From NCBI RefSeq assembly GCF_021462505.1, contig NZ_JAKEDV010000002.1, positions 95,352 to 159,351 on the forward strand: a DNA stretch of 64,000 nt, read 5' to 3'. Positions 41,473 through 50,133 of the stretch are shown piece by piece. A program made the position numbers and the translations under genes. Source of the stretch: Thermus brockianus (lineage in GTDB: Bacteria > Deinococcota > Deinococci > Deinococcales > Thermaceae). The number at the start of each line of letters is the position of its first letter. Position 1 is the stretch's first letter. Below the pieces are notes generated by a model that was not told where the DNA came from, did no database searches, and saw only the letters and a list, made by a program, of their open reading frames with translations.

Positions 41473-41479
41473 CTAAAGG

Positions 41480-42808
41480 ATGGAACGGGTGAACGTGGTG
41501 GGCGGGGGCCTTGCGGGAAGCGAGGCCGCCTGGACCCTTTTGCGCTTAGGGATCCCCGTGCGGCTTTTTGAGATGCGCCCGAAGCGCATGACCCCGGCCC
41601 ACAGCACGGGGCTTCTCGCCGAGCTCGTCTGCTCCAACTCCCTGGGCGGGGAGGGCATGGCCAACGCCAAGGGGCTTTTGCAGGCGGAGATGCGCCTTGC
41701 GGGAAGCCTCGTCATGGAGGCGGCGGAAAGGGCCCGGGTCCCCGCCGGGGGGGCCTTGGCCGTGGACCGGGAGGAGTTTGGCGGCTTCATCACGGAAAGG
41801 CTTTCCCGCCACCCCTTGTTGGAGCTCGTGCGGGAGGAGGTGGTAGAGATCCCAGAGGGCCTCACCGTCTTGGCCACGGGGCCCCTCACCGCCGAGCCTT
41901 TGGCCGAGGCGCTAAAGCGCCGCTTCGGCGACCACTTCCTCTCCTACTACGACGCCGCAAGCCCCGTGGTGCTTTACGAGAGCATTGACCTCAGCAAGTG
42001 CTTCCGCGCCGGGCGCTATGGGCAGAGCGCCGACTACCTCAATTGCCCCATGACGGAGGAGGAGTACCGCCGCTTCTACGAGGCCCTGGTGGCGGCGGAG
42101 AAGCACCAGCCCCACGACTGGGAAAACCTCCAGTTCTTTGAGGCCTGCGTGCCCGTGGAGGAGCTCGCCCGGAGGGGCTACCAGACCCTGCTCTTTGGGC
42201 CCATGAAGCCCGTGGGGCTCAAGGACCCCCGCACGGGGAAGGAGCCTTTCGCCGTGGTGCAACTCCGCCAGGAGGACAAGGCGGGGCGGCTTTGGAGCCT
42301 GGTGGGCTTCCAGACGGGGCTCAAGTGGCCCGAGCAGAAGCGCCTCATCCAGATGATTCCGGGCCTGGAGAACGCCGAGATCGTCCGCTACGGGGTGATG
42401 CACCGCAACACCTACCTGAACGCCCCGCGGCTTCTCAAGGAGACCCTGGAGTTCAAGGGGGCGGAGGGGCTTTTCGCCGCCGGGGTGCTCGCCGGGGTGG
42501 AAGGGTACCTGGAGAGCGCCGCCACGGGCTTTTTGGCGGGGCTCAACGCCGCAAGGCGCGCCCTGGGCCTATCCCCCGTGGCCCCGCCCGAGGAGAGCCT
42601 GCTCGGGGGGTTGGTCCGCTACCTGGCCACGGCCAACCCCGAGGGCTTCCAGCCCATGTACGCCAACTGGGGCCTGGTGCCTCCCCTCGAGGGCCGCATG
42701 GGGAAGAAGGAAAAGCGGGAGGCCATGTTCCGGCGGGGCCTCAAGGCCTTTGAGGACTGGCTCGCCGCCCTAAACCCCCCTTTGCCCGCTAAAGCCCCCG
42801 CGCCCTAA
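41480..42808 (+). CDS. trmFO: Folate-dependent tRNA (uracil-54-C5)-methyltransferase
   Basis: 442 aa. N-terminal FAD-binding VVGGGLAGSEAAWTLLRLG; nucleophile Cys regions ELVCSNSLGGEGMANAKGLL and FEACVPVEELARRG; LFGPMKPVGLKDPRTG is highly conserved. TrmFO uses methylenetetrahydrofolate and FADH2 to make ribothymidine 54, which in Thermus is then thiolated to m5s2U54 to stabilise tRNA at high temperature. The last 20 bases overlap the murE 3' end on the other strand. Confidence 0.97.
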   Translation: MERVNVVGGGLAGSEAAWTLLRLGIPVRLFEMRPKRMTPAHSTGLLAELVCSNSLGGEGMANAKGLLQAEMRLAGSLVMEAAERARVPAGGALAVDREEFGGFITERLSRHPLLELVREEVVEIPEGLTVLATGPLTAEPLAEALKRRFGDHFLSYYDAASPVVLYESIDLSKCFRAGRYGQSADYLNCPMTEEEYRRFYEALVAAEKHQPHDWENLQFFEACVPVEELARRGYQTLLFGPMKPVGLKDPRTGKEPFAVVQLRQEDKAGRLWSLVGFQTGLKWPEQKRLIQMIPGLENAEIVRYGVMHRNTYLNAPRLLKETLEFKGAEGLFAAGVLAGVEGYLESAATGFLAGLNAARRALGLSPVAPPEESLLGGLVRYLATANPEGFQPMYANWGLVPPLEGRMGKKEKREAMFRRGLKAFEDWLAALNPPLPAKAPAP

Positions 42809-44231
42809 GGGCCTCCTCCGCCACCTCCCGCTCGTTCCAGGGGAGGGCCTCTAGGCCCCTTTCCAGGGTGCGCTCGTGCCCTTTGCCGGCGAGGAGGACC
42901 GTGTCCCCTTCCTGGGCCTCGAGGACCGCCTGGAAGATGGCCTCCTTTCGGTCTGGCACCAAGAGGAACCTCCCCCCTTCCCGCCGGGCCGCCTCCGCCA
43001 GGGCCCCTAGGATCTCCTCCAGGGGCTCCGTGCGGTGGTCCTCCTCGGTGAAGAAGGTGAGGTCGGCGAGGCGGGCCGCCACCCGGCCGATGTCCTCCCG
43101 CCTTTGCCTGTCCCGCTCCCCCGCCGCCCCCACCACCAGGAGAAGCCTTCCCCGGGTGGTGCGCCGCAGGGTCTTTAGCGCCTCCTCCAGGCTTTTCCCG
43201 GTGTGGGCGAAGTCAATCACCACCCGAAAAGGGTGTGCCCGCACCACCTCCATCCGCCCCGGCACCCCGGGGAAGGTGGCAAGCCCCGAGAGGACCGCTT
43301 CCAGGGGAAGCCCCAAAAGAAGGGCTCCTCCCGCCGCCATGAGGGCGTTTTCCACGTTGTAGGCCCCGAGGAGGGGCAGGAAGGCCTCCCCTTTCCCCCA
43401 GGGGCTTTGGAGGCGGAAGCGGAGGCCTTCCTCCTCCTCCCTTACCCCTTCCGCCCGCACCTCCCCCCCGGGCCCCACCAGGAGGTGGGGCCGCTTCTTC
43501 AGGGCTTCCAGGTGGGGGAGGGCGGTGTGGAGTACCGCCACCTCCGAGCGCTCCACCAGGAGGGCCTTGGCCCGGAAGTAGTTCTCCGCCGTGCCGTGGA
43601 GGTCCAGGTGGTCGTCGGGGTAAAAGCTCACGAAAAGCCCTACCCGGTAGAAAAGCCCCTCCACCCGCTTCAGGGCCAGGGCGTGGCTGGAAACCTCCAG
43701 GACCGCCGCTTTCAGGCCCAGGTCGGCGGCCTCCCGCAGGAAGGCGTAGACCTCGGGGGCCTCGGGGGTGGTGAAGTGGCCCACGGGGGGCCTCGCCTCG
43801 CCCCCAAGCTTCAGGCCCACGGTGGAGAGGAGGGCGGCCTCCACGCCCCCCGTCTGGAGGAGGTGGTGGAGGAGGCTTGCCGTGGTGCTCTTCCCCTTGG
43901 AGCCCGTGACCCCGAGGAGGGTGAGGGCCTGGTCGGGCGCCCCATAGAAGCGGCGGGCGAGGCGGGCGAGGGCCAGGCGGGCGTCCTCCACCTTGAGGTA
44001 GGGCACGGGCAGGGAGAGGTCCTTTTCCCCCACCACGGCGATGGCCCCCCGGGCCAGGGCCTCGGGGATGAAGGCGTGCCCGTCCAGGGGCTTGCGGTGG
44101 GGAAGGGGTACCCCGGGGACGGCCACGAAGACGAAGCCGGGGGCCACCCGCCTCGAGTCCAGGGTGATCCCCCGCACCGTCTGGGGCGGGGCCTCTAGGC
44201 CGAAGGGGGCGAAGAGCTCCTTTAGGGTCAT
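42789..44231 (-). CDS. murE: UDP-MurNAc-tripeptide synthetase MurE
   Basis: 480 aa. Mur ligase with P-loop GVTGSKGKSTTASLLHHLL and central IDFAHTGKSLEEAL. It adds the third residue of the peptidoglycan stem. The residue-selecting motif, DNPR in diaminopimelate enzymes, reads EDHR here (Glu397-Arg400). Thermus peptidoglycan carries L-ornithine at this position, so the changed motif fits ornithine selection; that step is inference. ATG 44231 overlaps the stop of the deoxynucleoside kinase gene as ATGA. Confidence 0.94.
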   Translation of the reverse strand: MTLKELFAPFGLEAPPQTVRGITLDSRRVAPGFVFVAVPGVPLPHRKPLDGHAFIPEALARGAIAVVGEKDLSLPVPYLKVEDARLALARLARRFYGAPDQALTLLGVTGSKGKSTTASLLHHLLQTGGVEAALLSTVGLKLGGEARPPVGHFTTPEAPEVYAFLREAADLGLKAAVLEVSSHALALKRVEGLFYRVGLFVSFYPDDHLDLHGTAENYFRAKALLVERSEVAVLHTALPHLEALKKRPHLLVGPGGEVRAEGVREEEEGLRFRLQSPWGKGEAFLPLLGAYNVENALMAAGGALLLGLPLEAVLSGLATFPGVPGRMEVVRAHPFRVVIDFAHTGKSLEEALKTLRRTTRGRLLLVVGAAGERDRQRREDIGRVAARLADLTFFTEEDHRTEPLEEILGALAEAARREGGRFLLVPDRKEAIFQAVLEAQEGDTVLLAGKGHERTLERGLEALPWNEREVAEEALRARGL

Positions 44232-44836
44232 GGCCTCAAGAGGGGGCGGAGGGCGTCCAGGAGGGCCTCCTTGGCCCTTTCGTCCTCCACGAAGTCCACC
44301 TGGTCCCCGTCCACCACGTGGACGGGGGAGAGCTCCCAGGAGGCCAAAAGGTCCTCGTATAGCCGGTTCAGGGCGAGGAGGTAGGCATCGGGGATGCCCC
44401 GCTCATAGGGGCGGCCCCGCTTCGCAATGCGCCTTCTTAGGGTGGGGAGGCTTGCCCGGAGGTAGATGAGGAGGTCGGGCTTGCGCAGGGCGGGGGCCAC
44501 GCTGTGGAAGAGCTCCAGGTAGGTCCGCCAGTCCCGCTCGGAGAGGTACCCCTCCCGGTAGAGGTTTTGGGCGAAGACGAAGGCGTCCTCGTAGAGGGTG
44601 CGGTCCTGGACCACGCGGGGGCTTCCGTTCACCTCCAGGAGGTGTTGCCGCACCCTTCTCGCCAGGAAGAAGACCTGGGAGGGGAAGGCGTAGGCCCCCA
44701 TGTCCCGGTAGAAGTCCTCCAGGTAGGGGTTTTCGCTCACCGCCTCGTACACGGGCTTGAGCCCGAAGGTTTCGGCGAGGAGGGCGGTGAGGGAGCTCTT
44801 GCCGCTTCCGATGTTGCCGGCGATGGCCACGTACAT
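44228..44836 (-). CDS. Deoxynucleoside kinase (first of tandem pair)
   Basis: 202 aa. P-loop GNIGSGKSS, DRTLYEDAF in place of the DRS motif, and the LID arginines RRRIAKRGRPYERG. Family phosphorylates deoxyadenosine, deoxyguanosine or pyrimidine deoxynucleosides for salvage. The ATG at 44836 lies one base after the stop of the second kinase gene; a reading four codons longer would run into that gene. Substrate preference cannot be assigned. It is coupled to murE by ATGA. Confidence 0.9.
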   Translation of the reverse strand: MYVAIAGNIGSGKSSLTALLAETFGLKPVYEAVSENPYLEDFYRDMGAYAFPSQVFFLARRVRQHLLEVNGSPRVVQDRTLYEDAFVFAQNLYREGYLSERDWRTYLELFHSVAPALRKPDLLIYLRASLPTLRRRIAKRGRPYERGIPDAYLLALNRLYEDLLASWELSPVHVVDGDQVDFVEDERAKEALLDALRPLLRP

Positions 44837-44837
44837 G

Positions 44838-45437
44838 CTATACCCCAAGGGAAAGATGGGCCTTCACCAGGGCCACCACCCGCTCCCGGTCGGGGCCTTC
44901 CTGGGAATAGTCCCATTGGTCCGCCTCGAGGACCAGGAGGGGATGGGGATAGCGGGCGAAGTGGCGCTCGTAGGCCTCGGACAGGGCCTCCAGGTAGGCG
45001 GGGTCCATGTCCGCCTCAAAGGGCCTTCCCCGCTTGCGGATGCGCTCCAGGAGCACGGGAACCGGGGCCCTTAGGTAGAGGGTCAGGTCGGGGGCGGGAA
45101 GCCTGGGGGAAAGCTCCCGGTAAAGCTCCAGGTAGAGGTCCCACTCGGGGCCTTCCAGGGTGAGGCTGGCGAAGATGGCGTCCTTGTCAAAGAGGTAGTC
45201 CGCCACCACCCCGCCGAAGAGGGGCCTTTCCCTCAGGCGGGAAAGCTGCCGGTAGCGGGAGAGGAGGAAGAAGACCTGCGCTTTAAAGGCGTAGCGCTTC
45301 CTGTCCTGGTAGAAGAGGGGCAGGAAGGGGTTTTCCTCCACCACCTCCAAAAGAGGCTCCGCCCCCAGGGCCTCGGCGAGGAGGCGGGCCAGGGTGGTCT
45401 TGCCCACCCCGATGGGGCCCTCAATGGCCACGTACAC
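44838..45437 (-). CDS. Deoxynucleoside kinase (second of tandem pair)
   Basis: 199 aa, similar throughout to the adjacent kinase (MYVAI.G.IG.GK start, ENPFLPLFYQD against ENPYLEDFYRD) but clearly diverged, for instance LFDKDAIFA at the DRS position. Tandem copies with separate specificities (dAK/dGK) are known in Lactobacillus, and a similar division of labour is inferred. GTG start at 45437 behind AGGAGGTG, three bases after the protease gene. Confidence 0.9.
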   Translation of the reverse strand: MYVAIEGPIGVGKTTLARLLAEALGAEPLLEVVEENPFLPLFYQDRKRYAFKAQVFFLLSRYRQLSRLRERPLFGGVVADYLFDKDAIFASLTLEGPEWDLYLELYRELSPRLPAPDLTLYLRAPVPVLLERIRKRGRPFEADMDPAYLEALSEAYERHFARYPHPLLVLEADQWDYSQEGPDRERVVALVKAHLSLGV

Positions 45438-45440
45438 GCT

Positions 45441-46484
45441 TCACCTCCTGGGCCGGGCCACCATGGTGAGGGTGGCCTCGAGGCGCCGCCCCTCCCGCCA
45501 AAGGGTGAGGCGCACCCGGTCCCCGGGGCGGAAGCGGGCGATGAGCCGCACCACCTCCGCCTTGTCCTTCACCGCCTTGCCGTTCACCGCCAGGATCACG
45601 TCCCCCAGGGCCAAAAGCCTTCCTTGGGCGTCCCGCTGGGCTCCCCGGAGGCCCGCCCGGGCGGCGGGGCTTCCCGGCTCCACCCGGTCCACCATGGCCC
45701 CTTGGGTGGTGGTGAGGCCCACCGCCCTAAGGAGCACGGGGGGAAGCTCGTCCAGGCTCACCAGGCTCGCCCCGAGCCACCCCCTTTGCGGGATGCCGAA
45801 GCGCTCCAGGTCCTGGACGCTCTGGGCGGCGAGCTCCGCCGGGATGGCCACCCCGATCCCCCCCACCCCGGATGGCCCCCCCACCACGTCCGCCACCACC
45901 CCCACCACCTCCCCCTGGAGGTTCAGAAGGGGGCTTCCCGAGTTGCCCACGGTGAGGGGGGCGTCCGTGAAGAGGTACTCCCCCACCTCGGCCCCGAGGC
46001 TCGGGTCGGGGGTGGGGACCTCGAGGGGGCCAATTCCCGAGAGGATCCCGTAGGAGGCCAGGGGCCCCTGGCCATAGGGGAAGCCCACCAACACCACCCC
46101 CATCCCCAAGGGAAGGCTCGCCGTGGGCGTTTTGCTAAAGGAGAGGACCCCTGGGGCCTGGACCCCTTTCACCGTGAGGAGGGCCAGGTCAATCCCCGGG
46201 TCCACGGCGAAGCGCTCCGCCGGGAAGGTGCGCCCGTCCGTGAGGCGCACGGTGAGGTCTTGGAGGTCCTGGACCACGTGGTAGTTGGTCACCACCCGGA
46301 AGGGGCTCACGAAGAAGCCCGTGCCCACCACCTGGTCCTCCCCGGGGGCGGTGGGGGTGCCCTGGATGCGGACCACGGCCGGCAGGGCCTTCTTGATCAC
46401 CTGGCTTCGCGCCACCTCCTCGGGGGAGGTGAGGCGTTGGCCGAAGGCGGTGAAGAGGAGGAGGGCCAGGAGGGCGAGGCGCAT
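45441..46484 (-). CDS. HtrA/DegP-like exported serine protease with PDZ domain
   Basis: 347 aa with a signal peptide (RLALLALLLFTAFGQ). Trypsin-like domain with His69 (NYHVV), Asp99 (GIDLALL) and Ser182 (GNSGSP), then one PDZ domain (TTQGAMVDRVEPGSPAARAGL, DVILAVNGKAV). Acts in extracytoplasmic protein quality control. ATG 46484 lies six bases after TAATGT, which overlaps the end of argS, so it is probably leaderless. Confidence 0.94.
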   Translation of the reverse strand: MRLALLALLLFTAFGQRLTSPEEVARSQVIKKALPAVVRIQGTPTAPGEDQVVGTGFFVSPFRVVTNYHVVQDLQDLTVRLTDGRTFPAERFAVDPGIDLALLTVKGVQAPGVLSFSKTPTASLPLGMGVVLVGFPYGQGPLASYGILSGIGPLEVPTPDPSLGAEVGEYLFTDAPLTVGNSGSPLLNLQGEVVGVVADVVGGPSGVGGIGVAIPAELAAQSVQDLERFGIPQRGWLGASLVSLDELPPVLLRAVGLTTTQGAMVDRVEPGSPAARAGLRGAQRDAQGRLLALGDVILAVNGKAVKDKAEVVRLIARFRPGDRVRLTLWREGRRLEATLTMVARPRR

Positions 46485-46488
46485 GGCC

Positions 46489-48267
46489 TTACATTACCTC
46501 GGGGGCGGGGATGCCGAGGAGGCCCAGGCCCGCCCTTAGGGTTTCCTGGAGGCGGAGGACCAGGCCGAGGCGGAGCTCCCTCAGGCCCTTGGGGGCGGTG
46601 AGGACGGGGGTGGCGGCCTTGCCCCCTTCCTTGGCGTTGTAGTAGGCGTTCCAGGCCGCCGAGAGGTCCAGGAGGTACTGGGCGAGGACGTGGGGGGTCT
46701 TCTCCTCCGCCGCCTCCAAGACCGCCTCCTCAAAGTCCAAAAGGCTTAGGGCCAGGGCCCGTTCGTAGGGGGTGGCCTGGGCGAGGTCCGGCTCGCCCCA
46801 CGCCTCCGCCTTGCGCAGGATGCTGTGGGCCCGGGCGTGGGCGTACTGGATGTAGGGCCCCGTGTCCCCGTCAAAGGAGAGGGCTTCGCTGTAGCGGAAG
46901 TCAATCTGCTTCTTGGGCTCCGTCTTCACCATGGCGAAGCGGATGGCCCCGAGGGCCACCATTCCCGCCGCCTCCTCCTTGGCGGGGTGCTCGGGGTTTT
47001 TCTCCTCAATGATGGCTAAGGCCCTGCGCTTCGCCTCCTCCAGCACCTCGTCCACGCTCACCGCCACGCCCTTCCTTCCCGACATCTGCTTGCCCTCCAG
47101 GAGCACCGTTTCATACGCCAGGTGGAAAGCCCCTTGGGCGAGCTCGGGGTGGCCCACCAGGGCCAAGGCGGCCCGCACCAGGGCCTGGGGGTGGCTTTGG
47201 CGGACGTCAATGACGTTGATGGTCTCCCGGGCCCTGGGGGTGTAGGCCTCCCCCTCGGGGGCGCTCGTCCTCAGGCCGGGGTAGAAGGGGTTCTCGTAGG
47301 GGCGGAAGCGAAGGCCCTCCAGAAGCCCCATCTTCCAAAACTGGAAGGCGATGTCCTTGGCGTAGTAGGTGGCGGCGCCCCCGGAGCGCACCAGGACGAA
47401 GTAGGGGTCCTCGAGGCCCGGGATGAAGGGGCTGGCGTCCATGACCAGGGCCCCGGCGTACTTCCCCTCCTGGGGGCGGAAAACGTAAGGGCTCCCTTCC
47501 AAAAGGGCCAAGGCCTTGCCCAAAAGCCCCGCCCGCACGATGTCCGACTCCCAGACCAGGAGGTCGTAGTGGGCGTTCAGGGCGCGCATGGTGGCGAGCT
47601 GGGCCAGGAGGATGCGGTTCACCTCTTCCCTCAGTTCCCCCCGCTCCAGGGCGTGGAGGACCTCTTCTATGCCGGGCTGGAGCTTTTCGTACTCGGGGTC
47701 TTGGTGGAGGCGCACGTAGGCCCTGCCGGCGAAGTGGTCGTACTTCTCCTTCCCGTCCCAGGTGAGGCCGTAGTGCCTGAGGGCGAAGAGGGTTTCCGCC
47801 GCTTGGCGCCCGGTGTCGTCAATGTAGTTGAGGACCAGGACCTCCCGCCCGGCGAAGGCCAGGATGCGGGCCAAGGCGTCCCCTAGGGCGATGTTCCTCA
47901 GGTGGCCCACGTGGAGCTCCTTGTTGGGGTTCACGGAGGTGTGCTCAATGAGCACCAGGCCCTCCCTCTTGGGGAAGGGCCGTTTCTCCTTTAGGGCTTC
48001 CTTCAGGAGGTCCTCCGTGCGCAGGCGGAAGTTCAGGTACCCCCCCACGGGGATGGCCTCCTCCACGAAGGGGGGAAGCTTCAGGCGTCCTTGGAGCTCC
48101 TCGGCGATGGCCTGGGGGGGCTTCTTGAGCTCCTTGGCCAGGGCGAAGAGGGGGACCCCGTAGTCCCCGGGCTTGTCCTTGGGGGCCCGGGCCACCTTGA
48201 GCCTCAGGTCCAGGCCCATCTCCTTCAGGGCTTCGTGAATGGCCTCTTCCAGGGCGCGGCGCACCAT
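46489..48267 (-). CDS. argS: Arginyl-tRNA synthetase
   Basis: 592 aa, the Thermus length. Class I: N-terminal Add1 domain, HVGHLRN as the HIGH motif, KQMSGRKGVAVS at the KMSKS position (the usual degenerate form in ArgRS), and a DALR anticodon-binding domain at the C terminus (FDGDTGPYIQYAHARAHSI before it). Start ATG 48267; TATGAT at 48282-48277, nine bases upstream, is a possible -10. Followed directly by the protease gene. Confidence 0.97.
   Translation of the reverse strand: MVRRALEEAIHEALKEMGLDLRLKVARAPKDKPGDYGVPLFALAKELKKPPQAIAEELQGRLKLPPFVEEAIPVGGYLNFRLRTEDLLKEALKEKRPFPKREGLVLIEHTSVNPNKELHVGHLRNIALGDALARILAFAGREVLVLNYIDDTGRQAAETLFALRHYGLTWDGKEKYDHFAGRAYVRLHQDPEYEKLQPGIEEVLHALERGELREEVNRILLAQLATMRALNAHYDLLVWESDIVRAGLLGKALALLEGSPYVFRPQEGKYAGALVMDASPFIPGLEDPYFVLVRSGGAATYYAKDIAFQFWKMGLLEGLRFRPYENPFYPGLRTSAPEGEAYTPRARETINVIDVRQSHPQALVRAALALVGHPELAQGAFHLAYETVLLEGKQMSGRKGVAVSVDEVLEEAKRRALAIIEEKNPEHPAKEEAAGMVALGAIRFAMVKTEPKKQIDFRYSEALSFDGDTGPYIQYAHARAHSILRKAEAWGEPDLAQATPYERALALSLLDFEEAVLEAAEEKTPHVLAQYLLDLSAAWNAYYNAKEGGKAATPVLTAPKGLRELRLGLVLRLQETLRAGLGLLGIPAPEVM
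46491..46496 (-). promoter_or_regulatory. -10 box (leaderless) for the HtrA-like protease
   Basis: TAATGT, six bases, ATG 46484; it overlaps the last codons of argS. Confidence 0.45.
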
Positions 48268-48331
48268 CAGGGCCCCATCATAAGGGTTTCTCCCCGGGGT
48301 GGGGCCTTTGGGGCCAACGAGAAGGGGGCGG

Positions 48332-50119
48332 CTACGCCCGGTCCGGGTGCGCTTCCCCTAGGGCGGCCTTGAGGGCCTCCGCCGCCTTCCGGTTCATCCC
48401 CGGCAGGCGGGCGAGCTCCTCTAGGGGGGCTTCCCGTAGGGCCCTAAGCCCCCCGTAGCGCTCCAAGAGCGCCCGCCGCCTCGCCTCCCCGATGCCGGGG
48501 ATCCCCTCCAGCACCCTAAGAAGCTCCCGGCTCCGCTCCTTCTGGTGCTGCTTAAGGCCGTTTTGGTGGGCCTCGTCCCGTAGGTGGATGAGGAGCCTGA
48601 GGGCGGGGTGGGTGAGGGGGAGGCGGATCTCCCGCCCTTCAGGGGTCACGAGGACCTCCTCCCTCTTGGCAAGCCCCACCAGGGGGAGGCTGAGCCCCGC
48701 CCTTTCCAAGGCCCGCTCTGCCGCCCGCACCTGGCCCAGGCCCCCGTCTATGAGGAGGAGGTCGGGGAGGGGCATCTCCTTCAGGCTTCCCGTGTAGCGG
48801 CGGTAGACGCCTTCCTCCATGGCCTGGTAGTCGTCGTTCCCCGCCCTTAGGCGCATGCGGCGGTACTCCTGGCGCTTGGGCTTGCCCCCTTCAAAGACCG
48901 CCAGGGAGAAGATGCGGGCCTGGCCCTGGAGGTGGCTCACGTCGTAGGCCTCTATGCGGAAGGGGCGGGTGGGCAGGGCGAGGAGGTCCTGGAGGGCCTT
49001 CAGGGCGGGGTGGTCTCCCCGGCGCTCCCGGGCCTTGAGCTCGGTTTCCAGGGTGAGGCGGGCGTTCCTTTCGGCGAACTCCAACAGCCTCGCCTTCTCC
49101 CCCCGCTGGGGCACCCGGACCTCCACCTTCCGGCCGGCCCGGCGGCGGAGGAGGGCTTCCAGCCCGGAGAGGTCCTCCAAGGGAAAGGGGAGGAGGACGA
49201 GGGGGGGGAGGGGGGAAGCGGTGAGGTAGTGGTCCCGGAGGAAGGCCCAGAGGATCTCCTCGTCCGTGGCCTCCTCCTTCTCCACCACCCGGCTGATGCG
49301 GCCCAAGACCCTCCCCCCCCTCACCTGGAAAAGCTGTACCACGGCCAGGGCCCCCGCCCGGGCCAGGCCCAGGAAGTCCAAATCCCCAAGCTCCGGGTCA
49401 AAGGCCTGCTGGCTCGTGGCGAAGAAGGCCCTTAGGGCCTCTATCTGGTCCCGGATCTCCGCCGCCCGCTCAAACTCTAGCTTTTGGGCCGCCTCCCGCA
49501 TCTGGGCCTCGAGGCGGGCCAAAAGCCAGTCCACCTTCCCCTCTAAAACCGCCTCCACCTGGCGCACCACCTCCCGGTAGGCCTCGAGGTCCGCCTTGCC
49601 CACGCAAGGGGCGAGGCAACGCCCCATGCTGTGGTTCAAGCAGGGGTAGCGCCTCCGCCGCATGGGGTAGCCCGAGTTCTTGCGCAAGGGGAAGAGGCGG
49701 TCAATGAGGGTCTTGATGCGCCTTAGGGCCCCCGCCTCGGGGAAGGGCCCAAAGTACTTGGCCCCGTCCTCCTCCACCCGCCGCACCACCAGGAGGGTGG
49801 GGAAGGGCTCGCGGGTGAGCTTGAGGAAGGGGTAGTGCTTGTCGTCCTTGAGGAGGACGTTGTAGGGGGGGCGGTGGGCCTTGATGAGGTTGGCCTCGAG
49901 GAGAAGGGCCTCCACCTCGTCCCGGGTGGCGATGAACTCCAGGGCCGTGGCCTCCTGGGCGATGCGCTGGGCCTTGCCCTCGGCGTGGAAGTAGCTTCTG
50001 ACCCGGCCCCTCAAGCTCTTGGCCTTGCCCACATAGAGCACCTCGTCCCCCCGCTTCCAGAGGTAGACCCCGGGGGCTTCGGGAAGGGGGGGAAGTTCCT
50101 CGGGCCGCACAAATCCCAT
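48332..50119 (-). CDS. uvrC: Excinuclease ABC subunit C
   Basis: 595 aa. Makes both incisions in nucleotide excision repair. N-terminal GIY-YIG nuclease (GVYLWKRGDEVLYVGKAKSL), a UVR domain near LEFERAAEIRDQIEALR, an RNase H-like C-terminal nuclease (EAYDVSHLQG, LLIDGGLGQVRAAERAL), and helix-hairpin-helix repeats (IPGIGEARRRALL, LPGMNRKAAEAL). ATG start at 50119, only 14 bases from the divergent dipeptidase start. No gaps or frameshifts. Confidence 0.97.
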   Translation of the reverse strand: MGFVRPEELPPLPEAPGVYLWKRGDEVLYVGKAKSLRGRVRSYFHAEGKAQRIAQEATALEFIATRDEVEALLLEANLIKAHRPPYNVLLKDDKHYPFLKLTREPFPTLLVVRRVEEDGAKYFGPFPEAGALRRIKTLIDRLFPLRKNSGYPMRRRRYPCLNHSMGRCLAPCVGKADLEAYREVVRQVEAVLEGKVDWLLARLEAQMREAAQKLEFERAAEIRDQIEALRAFFATSQQAFDPELGDLDFLGLARAGALAVVQLFQVRGGRVLGRISRVVEKEEATDEEILWAFLRDHYLTASPLPPLVLLPFPLEDLSGLEALLRRRAGRKVEVRVPQRGEKARLLEFAERNARLTLETELKARERRGDHPALKALQDLLALPTRPFRIEAYDVSHLQGQARIFSLAVFEGGKPKRQEYRRMRLRAGNDDYQAMEEGVYRRYTGSLKEMPLPDLLLIDGGLGQVRAAERALERAGLSLPLVGLAKREEVLVTPEGREIRLPLTHPALRLLIHLRDEAHQNGLKQHQKERSRELLRVLEGIPGIGEARRRALLERYGGLRALREAPLEELARLPGMNRKAAEALKAALGEAHPDRA

Positions 50120-50121
50120 TG

Positions 50122-50127
50122 TAGAGT
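50122..50127 (+). promoter_or_regulatory. -10 box (leaderless) for the dipeptidase gene
   Basis: TAGAGT, six bases, ATG 50134, within the 14-base gap to uvrC. Confidence 0.55.
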
Positions 50128-50133
50128 TTCCCC

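Noticed and set aside
48268-48331. Terminator after uvrC
   Set aside because: GGCC/GGCC pairings are short, without a T-run; argS may be read from uvrC or from TATGAT at 48277-48282.
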